From Nitrospira sp. (GTDB lineage: Bacteria > Nitrospirota > Nitrospiria > Nitrospirales > Nitrospiraceae), in NCBI GenBank assembly GCA_018242765.1, contig JAFEBH010000021.1, forward strand, positions 124,001 to 188,000: 64,000 bases of DNA, read 5' to 3'. The position numbers and the translations under genes are program-made. The notes under the pieces are model-generated. The model made no database searches and was not told the DNA's origin. It was given only the letters and a program-made list of their open reading frames with translations. Numbering within the stretch: the stretch's first letter is position 1; each line of letters opens with the position of its first letter. This document shows, one piece after another, positions 1 through 8,026 of the stretch.

Positions 1-567
1 CTGAACGACCACTCCGTCTGCCGCGACATGATGGAGCAACAGCCCCGTATCCCGGTGGATGAGAAACACTTGGTCCACCCGGTATCGCAGTCGATGGAGC
101 AGCACCACCTCCGCGAACGGACGGCCGGTTCGCCACGCCTCCAGTCTCCATTGAAACCCTCGAAATGAGAGGCTTTCGTCCAGCGAGTGGTTGAAGGCCT
201 CCGTCATGCTTTGCAAAGCACGTGTAATTGCCTGTCGGATGGCCGGACCCATGATGGGTGCGATCGCATCAACGATCGCCTGCGGCGACTTCCGCACGGT
301 CGCAATAAAGCCATTTTCGACATAGGGAGTCAGGACGGCCGATATTTGCTGGTCGCCCTCTCCGCGTATGGCGAAGGCTTCGGGAAGGACTCGACTGACG
401 TCATAAGGTTCAACGGATCGAGTGTCAAGTCGTTCGCGGAGTTCGTCGAGTTGCGTCTGTTCCGGAGCCAGCAACAGCGTGCGCAATTGCGCCCAGTCTT
501 CGTCTACCGGCACGCCTCCTTCAGAGGATGGAGAATGCTGGCGAGGTCTGTGTGGATTAGTCGACAT
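1..567 (-). CDS. OmpA-like family protein, N-terminal part (cut by window edge)
   Basis: This reading frame starts at an ATG at 567 and stays open through all 189 codons to the window edge, so the C-terminus is missing. The N-terminus (about 20 residues) is polar, with no signal peptide. It is followed by a helical region and a segment containing FRGFQWRLEAWRTGRPFAEV and RYRVDQVFLIHRDTGLLLHH. From memory, this resembles the region preceding the OmpA domain in a family of large bacterial OmpA-like proteins; the OmpA domain itself would lie outside the window. The coiled-coil gene 111 bases upstream is a plausible partner. The coding call is strong; the family name is moderate. Confidence 0.6.
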   Translation of the reverse strand, partial: MSTNPHRPRQHSPSSEGGVPVDEDWAQLRTLLLAPEQTQLDELRERLDTRSVEPYDVSRVLPEAFAIRGEGDQQISAVLTPYVENGFIATVRKSPQAIVDAIAPIMGPAIRQAITRALQSMTEAFNHSLDESLSFRGFQWRLEAWRTGRPFAEVVLLHRLRYRVDQVFLIHRDTGLLLHHVAADGVVVQ

Positions 568-678
568 CCCGTCACACTACCGTCCCACCTGAAATGCTGC
601 CGAAGAAGCAACTGTAAAACTGACTCTTGCGGGCCGCAGGGCACATGCCTTCAAGTTGGCTGGAAGCCAGAGCCTGCG

Positions 679-1296
679 TCAGGCTCGACTGGAAGATGCC
701 TCACCATTGGAGAGTCGTTGTGCTGCCTCCAGCAAGATGGCTGCGAGCGCTGCACGATCCGCCTTTTCGGCACGCAGATCCCGAACGGCTCCTTCGAAGG
801 CTGAGGTTGTTTCGGCATGACGAGTACGAACATCATCGGCCAGCTCGTTGGTACGCTCCGTCAACTGCTGCAAGACATGAGACTGTGCCTGGTTCGCCTG
901 TTGTTCGAGTCGATGAGCCTTCTCTTCCAAGGTCACAGCCAGTTGCATGAGGTCCTGCGTCAGTCTTGTCACGGACTCTCCGCGCACGTCCTGTTCCTTC
1001 GATAGCCTGCTTGTCAGAGACTCAACTTCCTTCTTGATGTAGAGCTCGAGGCTCTCGAATCGTCGTTTGAGATCATTCCGGAGATCGGTGGCTTCCCGCA
1101 GTAAGTGCTGTTCGAGCTGTGCAAACCGGCGGTCATGCTCCCGTGCCTGTGCGCCGAAGAGAATGTCGCGAATCTTGTCCAGATTCCCACTCGCCGATGG
1201 ATCGTCAGGATGAGCCGACTCAGTGTCGTTAAGAGTATTCTGCACTTGACTGCGATGAGCGCTCGCAGATTGGTCTGCGGAAATTGATCGACTCAT
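679..1296 (-). CDS. Coiled-coil protein of unknown function, partner of OmpA-like gene
   Basis: A 205-residue soluble protein. The first 40 residues are polar and low in complexity. From about residue 40 to 190 it is a long charged helix, with heptad-like Leu spacing and many Glu/Arg/Gln, predicted to form a coiled coil. The open frame extends upstream to 1419, but the ATG at 1296 is preceded by GGTGAGG at good spacing and removes an unlikely leader. It lies directly upstream of the OmpA-like gene on the same strand. Co-occurrence suggests a shared role at the cell envelope, but no catalytic or binding motif is visible and no function is assigned. Confidence 0.7.
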   Translation of the reverse strand: MSRSISADQSASAHRSQVQNTLNDTESAHPDDPSASGNLDKIRDILFGAQAREHDRRFAQLEQHLLREATDLRNDLKRRFESLELYIKKEVESLTSRLSKEQDVRGESVTRLTQDLMQLAVTLEEKAHRLEQQANQAQSHVLQQLTERTNELADDVRTRHAETTSAFEGAVRDLRAEKADRAALAAILLEAAQRLSNGEASSSRA

Positions 1297-1518
1297 AGCC
1301 TCACCATCATGAAATGACGATGGATGGGACAGGAAACCTGATCGATTCTTAGGATCAGCACGTATCCCCAGGTCCTCCGGTCGTTTGTCTTCCTTCCCCT
1401 TTATCAGGGACGAAGGCATGATCCTAGCATTGGCAGGCTGGATTCAACAAGACCGGATTGATGGGCTCAGGTTGGTCTCTTACCTTCGGAGAGACCGGAC
1501 CTGTGCGACTTGGAAGCG

Positions 1519-2316
1519 TTACTCTTTCACCAGATGAACCTGGTAGCGAGGGGATGGTAACTCGATCCCATGCGCCCGGAATCGTTCAAGAATCAGCTTG
1601 TTCAACTCACTTTGAACGGACCCGTAATCCCCCACCGCCGTCCAGGGGGCCACAGAAATGGCGATCGATGATTCCCCCAGCGACGACACCCCTGCGCCAG
1701 GAGCCGGGTCCTTCAAAACCTTGGGATGCTGTTGGAGAATATCCTTCACCTGTGCCAATGCCTCGTCAATGTTGGTTCGGTGGGACACTGGAATAGTCAA
1801 ACTCACCTGACGGATGATGCCGAAGTTATGCAGAATCTCTCCGACAATTTTGCGATTGGGAATAATGACACGGGAATGGTCCGCGTGCATCAGGGTCGTG
1901 GTGAAGATGTCGATGACGACGACATCTCCGTGAACTCCGAGCAACGAGATATGTTCACCGACCTTATAGGGCTTGCTGAAGATGATCGACAATCCAGCCA
2001 TGACATTGCTCAAGACACCTTGCAGGGCTAGACCGATACCCACGCCGGCCACGCCGACGCCGGCGATGAGCGGGGCAATGGGAACACCCATCGTCTGAAG
2101 CGCGATCATCGCGGTAAGAAGCATCACCACGATTTTGACGATCCGAATAAGCAACATCCTCACCGGAGGTTCCAGGGTATGCTTCTCGAGCGCTTGTTGG
2201 GCGACATTCCCTGCCCCGCGGGATGCCATCATCCCTGCGACCAAGATGCCCAGCGCGACCGCCGCTTGCAGCCCATACTGCACGGCATATTGAGTGAGCG
2301 TATCTACGGTATTCAT
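1519..2316 (-). CDS. Small-conductance mechanosensitive channel (MscS family)
   Basis: A 265-residue inner-membrane channel that would open under membrane tension to release solutes after hypo-osmotic shock. It has a compact MscS layout: three hydrophobic segments (about residues 12-30, 55-75 and 80-110), the third being the Gly/Ala-rich pore helix containing GVGVAGVGIGLALQGVLSNV. A beta domain with PYKVGEHISL and IPNRKIVGEILHNF follows, then the alpha/beta C-terminal vestibule domain. Length matches E. coli MscS. It starts 13 bases after the stop of the AsmA-family gene and is probably co-transcribed with it. Confidence 0.93.
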   Translation of the reverse strand: MNTVDTLTQYAVQYGLQAAVALGILVAGMMASRGAGNVAQQALEKHTLEPPVRMLLIRIVKIVVMLLTAMIALQTMGVPIAPLIAGVGVAGVGIGLALQGVLSNVMAGLSIIFSKPYKVGEHISLLGVHGDVVVIDIFTTTLMHADHSRVIIPNRKIVGEILHNFGIIRQVSLTIPVSHRTNIDEALAQVKDILQQHPKVLKDPAPGAGVSSLGESSIAISVAPWTAVGDYGSVQSELNKLILERFRAHGIELPSPRYQVHLVKE

Positions 2317-2329
2317 AAAAGGTATTTCC

Positions 2330-3979
2330 TTATCGTCCGAACAAGCCTTTGAGGAGTTCTTGCCCCTCTTTCTTCAAATCTTCTGGTTTCGTCGTCCCTT
2401 TGAGCAGTCCCCCTACCGCTTCTTCCACCTTCTGCTTCACCTGCTCCTGAACTTTTCCCGTCAGGTTCTTCAGATCGACCCCGTACGAGGGAGCTTGAGC
2501 CGTTCCAGTTATCGTGAGAGGAAGACCGAGCCGGCCCTCTTTCATGGCGATTTTGACGACGGGCGACGCAGCGGAAATCTTTTGACTGACATCTTGTGAC
2601 AGGTTGAGGTTCACGATCAAGTTCAGTTTTTGATCGAATCCGATGGTCCCTCCACCGGTCGCCTGAAAATCATGGCTATCCATCAAGAGCCGCTGCACAT
2701 TGATCACGCCTTGCCTGATGATCAGATCGGACTCGATCGTTGAAAAGGCCGTGGCCTTTGCCTCACCCATCGAAATACCGGCAACCTTGAGCGCATCGGC
2801 CACTTCTTGGAGAATATTCACCCCTTCGATCTTCCCATCTTTCACGGCCAGATGACCGGCGCCCTCTAACGCCTTCGTCAGATCCGTCATGGAAAATCCC
2901 TTGCCCTGTAACGAAAGATCGGCGCCGGCAGTGCCACTGATCGAGACCGGTGTCTCCGCAACGGCTTTGAGCGCCGGACCAAGCTGGAGCCCTTGAAACG
3001 TAACAGACCCTTTAAAGGGCGGTACCTCTGTCCCAGCGATCATCTTCCCTTGTCCCTTCACCTCGCCATCGAAAAGGTGGAACGACAAGGCATTGAGCTT
3101 GGCTTCTTGTCCCTTCACCTCTGCAGTGATCTTCAGATCTTTGATGTCGATCGGTTTTTTCAACGGAAGACTCATCGGGAGATTTGCCGTATTGATCACG
3201 GGTGAGCTGATATTGATCGTCGCATCATTCCCGGCAGCGTTTCCTGTAATGGTAAAGTCCGTTTTCCCTACTACCAACTGGAAATTGATCGCATCAATAT
3301 CGATCGCTTCCTTCAGCGGACCAAACGTGCCGTCGAGCTTCACCGGCATGTTGAAGGGCTGCACCAGTGCGGCGACATGGAGATGTGGCGTCTGCCCAAG
3401 CCGCACCTCACGCAGGAGCACCTCCAGGTCTTGCACGACATACTCCGTGGGATTGACGGCGGATAGGTCGCGGTAGGTCAGTTTACCTCCGTCGATTGAC
3501 ACGCGGTCCACCGCCAGCAAGGCCAACATCTTGAGCGGGCCCTCTGTCGACGGAATCGGGGCGCGTGACGGTTTTTCTGGAACAGGCACGCCTTTGCGCC
3601 CGATCGTGGCGGCATTGAGAACCCCGTTCTTATTCTTAATGACCGTCATGACCGGACTGTGAAGCGTGATCTCCTCAACCTCCACCTTGCCGCTCAGTAA
3701 CGGCATGATCTTTACGCCGACATCCAACGACGATAACGACGCAAACGGGCCGGAACTGAACGCCGGATCATCCAGTACTGCAAACCCCGCCACGCGTGCC
3801 CCGACCCTTGGCCAAACCGTGAGACGAATCTCTTGCAGCTGAACCTTGCGATTCAGCGCCTCTTCGATGAGCGGCTTGTATTGCTCCTGATACGTACTGA
3901 GATCAACCAGAAATGGAAGCGCGAGCACCATGCCGACGAGCAGCACGACGAGGACGAGCAAGCCGATGGCTATTTTCAT
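2330..3979 (-). CDS. AsmA-family protein
   Basis: A 549-residue protein anchored by one N-terminal membrane helix (about residues 3-24) with a large periplasmic part. The N-terminal region (LPFLVDLSTYQEQYKPLIEE, then RLTVWPRVGARV) is characteristic of AsmA. The C-terminal third carries the AsmA-like repeat region with DLSLQGKGFSMTDLTKALEG and GGGTIGFDQKLNLIVNL. AsmA-like proteins are linked to lipid transport and outer-membrane homeostasis; a specific role here is inference. The ATG at 3979 is preceded by GGAGG. The frame is open to 4033, but those 18 extra codons lack a ribosome-binding site and would bury the membrane helix. Confidence 0.88.
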   Translation of the reverse strand: MKIAIGLLVLVVLLVGMVLALPFLVDLSTYQEQYKPLIEEALNRKVQLQEIRLTVWPRVGARVAGFAVLDDPAFSSGPFASLSSLDVGVKIMPLLSGKVEVEEITLHSPVMTVIKNKNGVLNAATIGRKGVPVPEKPSRAPIPSTEGPLKMLALLAVDRVSIDGGKLTYRDLSAVNPTEYVVQDLEVLLREVRLGQTPHLHVAALVQPFNMPVKLDGTFGPLKEAIDIDAINFQLVVGKTDFTITGNAAGNDATINISSPVINTANLPMSLPLKKPIDIKDLKITAEVKGQEAKLNALSFHLFDGEVKGQGKMIAGTEVPPFKGSVTFQGLQLGPALKAVAETPVSISGTAGADLSLQGKGFSMTDLTKALEGAGHLAVKDGKIEGVNILQEVADALKVAGISMGEAKATAFSTIESDLIIRQGVINVQRLLMDSHDFQATGGGTIGFDQKLNLIVNLNLSQDVSQKISAASPVVKIAMKEGRLGLPLTITGTAQAPSYGVDLKNLTGKVQEQVKQKVEEAVGGLLKGTTKPEDLKKEGQELLKGLFGR

Positions 3980-4237
3980 GTCAGTCGCCTCCGGGTGATT
4001 CGTAAGTATATAAATGGATTGTGGGTGAGTCAACGAGCAGCAGTGCAGGCAACCATCATGAGCATTCTACAGCATTCAAGGTTTTTGCACCTTGTCGCGG
4101 ATTATGCCCCGTCAGCCGAACAGCTTATGGAGCAGCTGTTCTCGACTGAGTTCGAAATGCCTTGCAACGTCTACGTGGACTCCGGAAAGCGTCCCAATAC
4201 GGAAGGGACTATAAGGCAAATCATCTGCATCGGTCTT

Positions 4238-4525
4238 TCATGCGACCCGGAGCACCAGCCGTTTGCCACAAGCTTTGACGTACTTCCTCAATGTTGCAAT
4301 CGAGGGAGAGTGCTTTCCACTGGCAAGGGCGCGCTCCAAACGAGCCACGGCAGGAGCCTGCGTACCCATCCGTGCCGCCACCTGACTTTGAGTCAGACCT
4401 GCTTCTTGGCGTGCCTTGAGCAAGGCATCGAGTAGGGCGGACTCTTCACGTTCAATGCGTTCCACCTCCGCCCGTACTCCAGACCGACGAAGGAGCTTTT
4501 TGACGAGTTGATCATGTGTGCTCAC
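4238..4525 (-). CDS. XRE-type HTH antitoxin (HigA-like)
   Basis: A 95-residue protein with a Cro/C1 helix-turn-helix in its C-terminal half (GLTQSQVAARMGTQAPAVAR), followed by a short tail. HigA-type antitoxins neutralise a RelE/HigB-like mRNase and repress their own promoter. Its start overlaps the end of the upstream toxin reading frame by 14 bases, the usual toxin-first order of higBA modules. The antitoxin frame is intact while the toxin frame is shifted, so it may now act only as an orphan repressor. Confidence 0.85.
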   Translation of the reverse strand: MSTHDQLVKKLLRRSGVRAEVERIEREESALLDALLKARQEAGLTQSQVAARMGTQAPAVARLERALASGKHSPSIATLRKYVKACGKRLVLRVA

Positions 4526-4843
4526 GTTTGACCTCCTTCATTCGCATTTCAGCGATTTCACGACCCCGGAGAGGCGTCTTCTCGGACTTTTTGACGATGC
4601 AGTGCAACATAACGATCCGCTTACCTGCCAGTGTGCAGAAGAACACCCGAGCGATCCCCTCCGCGCCTTTCAATCGTAATTCAAATAGACCATGACCAAA
4701 GGCCTTCGTATGCGTTGCCCCAAGGTTGGGACCAAGTACAATCATCCGCCGAGTGAGACGATATACCGCGCCGCCAACGTGTCAGGCAGGGCCAGAATGT
4801 CATTCTGTACAGCCTCGCTGTAATACGTGATCGTGTAGTCCAT
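4512..4843 (-). pseudogene. HigB/Gp49-like toxin gene with a one-base frameshift
   Basis: Two reading frames together make one toxin of the phage-derived Gp49-like/HigB family. From the ATG at 4843 the frame reads MDYTITYYSEAVQNDILALP and continues to ...LAARYIV, then runs into TGA after six more codons. The second frame, shifted by one, continues with LTRRMIVLGPNLG and the family core FGHGLFELRLKGAEGIARVF. It ends with KKSEKTPLRGREIAEMRMKE and a stop at 4512. Restoring one base near 4755-4757 (GTC CTC ACT in place of GTCTCACT) gives a continuous protein of about 110 residues, the normal family length. Either the toxin is inactivated or there is a sequencing error; a 77-residue product from an internal ATG at 4745 would lack the N-terminus. 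Confidence 0.75.
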
Positions 4844-5070
4844 GCGTGAGAATAACAATTATGTTACTTTCCCGCAAGGCATGGTGGGAGAATGTGATCT
4901 CGTTGCTATCGAAGCAGATCGGTTTGCTGAATGAGACGCGAACATAATGTGCGATATCTGCTGTTGAATCGATTCTTGTCATCGGATGGCATAGGGCAAG
5001 CGCTGAAGCAAATTGGAAGTCACGGACATCAATTGCGGTGGGGAGATAAGTGCCCGAGCGACGTGGCGGC

Positions 5071-5193
5071 TCAATGCACAATACAAGATCGGCACCTGGA
5101 TGGGTTTTCCTGTATCAGCCGGAAAGGGGAAGTCGGAATTTCCTGCATCATGCACGAATCACAATCCGACCGCCACATGAGTGTTATCGGCAT
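5071..5193 (-). CDS. Putative 40-residue CxxC/CxxC mini-protein
   Basis: A very short frame, unrecognised, found by its ribosome-binding site: AGGAGGA lies seven bases before the ATG at 5193. The product (40 residues) holds two CxxC pairs, CDSC at residues 11-14 and CRSC at 34-37, separated by 19 residues. That spacing would suit a small zinc ribbon. It ends at a TGA at 5071. It lies alone between the toxin gene and the TPR gene, on the same strand. The excellent ribosome-binding site and paired cysteines support it; its size and lack of known relatives argue for caution. It could also be a decayed fragment. Confidence 0.4.
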   Translation of the reverse strand: MPITLMWRSDCDSCMMQEIPTSPFRLIQENPSRCRSCIVH

Positions 5194-5345
5194 TATGGGT
5201 CCTCCTAAAACGGTATCCGACCCCACACCTCACATCTTAGCCTGTCTTCCACCTATAGAAATTGCACTTATTGTATGAATTCGTAGGAGACACGCTCGTT
5301 CGGCCTCCCGATGATGTCTATTATCAAAAATAAACCTGACGACTA

Positions 5346-7280
5346 TCACTTCTCGAGCTGACCCTTCAGAAGTTGAACCTTGTCGAAATCTCGCTGGGCG
5401 GCGGTCAGATCCCCCTTGGCTTCAAGGGCAAGGCCGCGGTCATAGTAAGTATCTGCCACGTCGGGCTCAAGCCGTAGCGCCTCCGTGTAATCTGTCACCG
5501 CTCCGTCTAGGTCACCCTTCTTGGCACGCGCAAAGCCTCGGCTGTGGTAGGCGTCAGCATCGTCAGGCTTCAGCCGCAGCACTTCGGTGTAATCGGTGAT
5601 CGCTCCATCAAGATCGCCCTTCCTGTATCGCGCATCGCCCCGGTTGTAGTAAGCCTTGGCATTGTCAGGTTTCAGCCGTAGCGCCTCAGTGTAATCAGTG
5701 ATTGCTCCATCAAGGTCGTCCTTCTTGGATCTCGCATTGCCGCGATAATAGTACGCGTTCACGAAGTCAGGCTGCAGCCGCAGTGCCTCCGTGTAATCGG
5801 ATATCTCTCCGTCAAGGTCGTCCTTCATGTATTTCGCAACGCCGCGGTTGTAGTACGCGTTTGCGAAGTCAGGAGAGAGCCGCAACGCTTCGGTGTAACT
5901 GCGTATCTTTTCGTCAGAATTATCCGCCGTAAACCCTCGCTGAAACCACTCTTGTGCGGCGACGGTGTGAGGAGTTTTCGCAGATGAAACATCAACGATA
6001 GCTCCAATGAGGTGACCTCCCATGAGGAGAACATCTAGGACCAGGATGGGTACAACCCAGAAACCTAGGGCAATAACACTCGCGACATTAATAATATATC
6101 GTACAACCGGTCGCCCGAGCTTTTCGGGTACCAATATCCATGTAAGCCAGGCAAAAGCGCTGTCGATCGTTTTTCGACTGAGGTCGGGAGCGGGACCAGG
6201 TAGGAACCAGACGAGTTTTCGCTTTGCCGTTTCCATGGGGCTGGGAGTCCAATCAGAATCAAACTTAACAAAGCGCGCGTCGCCAATTACCTCCGGGAGT
6301 CCATGTGGAAAGATAGCTGCAAAGTTATTCCTAAATTGGCTCCACATTTCTTGGATGGCTTGGATTTCGCCACGCCTTACCCCTCGCAAAATCATTTTGA
6401 AGGGTAATCCGCGCGTCAGTTCTCGATTCAGGCAGAGCACGACACGTTGGGGATCAGCGAGTTGTATAACCCTCTTGACTTCCCATCTCAGACCATCGGA
6501 TAGACCGACATGTAGAAGAATAAGCTGCGCATTTTCTATCTGCCGATCGACCACCTTTCGCCAAGTTTCGTCGTCAACGCTGTCAGCCAAGCCTGGCTCC
6601 CCAGTGTAGATGCGGGTGGCACCCAACAACGGAAGGCGCTCTTTCGGGTCACCAATGGCCATAAGAGGACCAACCCGCCGAAAAGCATAGGCAAGGAGCT
6701 CTTCGTACCTCGGCCTCATCCCAAACACGAGCGCAAGCCACCACACCGTTCGCTCTCTTTTGTCGAGCAACCAATTAAATACAACTTTCAATACAGATGA
6801 CCCCGTGAGCAGTGCCACGTATCCATCAGCCATGAAAGGACGGAGATAGAGGATGGGAGCTTCGATGGCAGGTGGAGTGTTTCCCTGGTATACCCGTGCT
6901 ACGTGTCGTCTACCACGTACTGCGATAGCATGACCTGCAAGTGCCAGAAGTGCTCCGGGCACAAGCACGAGTAAGAAGAGCAGCACAGTTGTTGTCTCAG
7001 CGATGTAAGGTACTTCTGAAAGTTGATAAATTATCTCTTTCAGGTACTCGGGAAGCATTTGGTCAATTGATTCAGGGCTTTGATCCGGGAGATCACTAAG
7101 AAAATTCCAGCCAAAATAAAGTTCCAGCAAGCCACTTATCCCTATAAGAATCCCCAAGGGGATAAGTATTCGGCCAAGCAAGGGCTTTTGGTGAGGATGT
7201 GGCGTGACAGGAGGTACTTGTCGTTCAGAACTGGTGGTGGTTCTGTTTGATTCTGCCTCGTCGTTGGCTGAATTGGTCAT
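5346..7280 (-). CDS. Membrane-anchored protein with cytosolic sensor-like domain and C-terminal TPR repeats
   Basis: About 644 residues from the ATG at 7280 (GTG at 7328 and ATG at 7310 are alternatives; none has a clear ribosome-binding site). Two membrane helices near the N-terminus are followed by a soluble domain of about 230 residues with PILYLRPFMADGY, GPLMAIGDP, LLGATRIYTG and ILLHVGLSDGLRWEVKR. A third hydrophobic stretch precedes about six tetratricopeptide repeats of the form AYYNRGDARYRKGDLDGAITD. The middle domain resembles, from memory, an uncharacterised TIR/Rossmann-like fold seen in membrane proteins; no catalytic residue can be assigned. The TPRs imply protein-protein contacts. 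Confidence 0.8.
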   Translation of the reverse strand: MTNSANDEAESNRTTTSSERQVPPVTPHPHQKPLLGRILIPLGILIGISGLLELYFGWNFLSDLPDQSPESIDQMLPEYLKEIIYQLSEVPYIAETTTVLLFLLVLVPGALLALAGHAIAVRGRRHVARVYQGNTPPAIEAPILYLRPFMADGYVALLTGSSVLKVVFNWLLDKRERTVWWLALVFGMRPRYEELLAYAFRRVGPLMAIGDPKERLPLLGATRIYTGEPGLADSVDDETWRKVVDRQIENAQLILLHVGLSDGLRWEVKRVIQLADPQRVVLCLNRELTRGLPFKMILRGVRRGEIQAIQEMWSQFRNNFAAIFPHGLPEVIGDARFVKFDSDWTPSPMETAKRKLVWFLPGPAPDLSRKTIDSAFAWLTWILVPEKLGRPVVRYIINVASVIALGFWVVPILVLDVLLMGGHLIGAIVDVSSAKTPHTVAAQEWFQRGFTADNSDEKIRSYTEALRLSPDFANAYYNRGVAKYMKDDLDGEISDYTEALRLQPDFVNAYYYRGNARSKKDDLDGAITDYTEALRLKPDNAKAYYNRGDARYRKGDLDGAITDYTEVLRLKPDDADAYHSRGFARAKKGDLDGAVTDYTEALRLEPDVADTYYDRGLALEAKGDLTAAQRDFDKVQLLKGQLEK

Positions 7281-7328
7281 GATCGGTGAGCTATGTGCAG
7301 TTAGGTACATGTGGGTTTGCGACAACAC

Positions 7329-7686
7329 TCATCGCACGCCCTATATCGAATTATCGGGTAACGGCATCTACCGATAGAACTGCCTCATGGCTCAATGCTC
7401 GCACCTCGCGCCGTGTTGCCCTTCACAGCTACTTGCGTACCTAGATCCGTATGAGAGGCCGGTGCCTATTTGCACTGCCATCCAAGGCGCACCGTGCCCC
7501 ACCCACACTTGCACCATCTCAGCTGAGACCAGCCACGCCTGAGGAGTTCTGACCAAGCTGACTTACAGCAATGCAATAGGTAACGTCCCTCGCTGTCTAC
7601 CGTCGAATCGGGTTCTGATCGTGCAATGATCGCATGATCTGCCTAAAATCGTTGCCGTCCTTCGCTGGAGCGGGCGGTCTCACCTA
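7329..7686. other. Gene-poor stretch with a decayed gene fragment
   Basis: No intact gene is seen between the TPR gene and the frameshifted small gene. The stretch contains a degraded second copy of the latter at about 7443-7550. The remainder shows no clear hairpin, promoter or open frame that can be supported. Confidence 0.6.
7443..7550 (-). repeat. Degraded duplicate of the neighbouring small gene
   Basis: Read on the minus strand, this segment gives AWLVSAEMVQVWVGHGAPWM. The neighbouring small gene (7687-7964) gives TWLVSDGPVQTWAGYGVPTM. The same alignment is visible in the DNA, against about 7768-7860. The copy has no start codon or preserved frame around it. It looks like the remains of a tandem duplication of that gene, and the two copies have diverged substantially. 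Confidence 0.55.
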
Positions 7687-7964
7687 CTAAGAGCATCCCA
7701 CCCATGCCTTGCTGGCTCGGACATAGAACGTCGTCTTCTCTTCTTTTGCATTGAGTTGTTGATATGTGGATCCATTCGGTGCCGTCATCGTAGGCACGCC
7801 GTACCCCGCCCAGGTTTGTACCGGCCCATCCGAGACCAGCCAGGTCTCAGAGGTTCCGCCCGAGCCGAGTGACAGCAGGCTTCCGTGTTGGTCGTCACAA
7901 TCGCCGGTGACGCACCATTGGGTCCAAGACCAAAATCAACCACGTTGAGCGTGTTATTAGCCAT
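7687..7964 (-). pseudogene. Small protein gene broken by a one-base frameshift
   Basis: An ATG at 7964, preceded by GAGGG, opens a frame reading MANNTLNVVDFGLGPNGASP then AIVTTNT. The sequence then makes sense only in the next frame: GSLLSLGSGGTSETWLVSDG and onward to FYVRASKAWVGCS, ending in TAG at 7687. Adding one G at about 7881 (ACG GGA AGC in place of ACGGAAGC) joins both into a protein of about 92 residues. No family is recognised; the composition (Gly, Ser, Thr, Trp) suggests a small beta-rich protein. It follows the large secreted protein gene at 63 bases on the same strand. Sequencing error is the alternative to true decay. Confidence 0.55.
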
Positions 7965-8026
7965 GCTGCCATTCCCTCTATCCAGGTTACATTCCAGTTC
8001 GTGAGATGTTTCCTCCACATCGCCGA

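Noticed and set aside
187..804. Plus-strand frame at the left edge
   Set aside because: The minus-strand frame gives a plausible OmpA-like protein; this one is its complement and runs on into a further gene.
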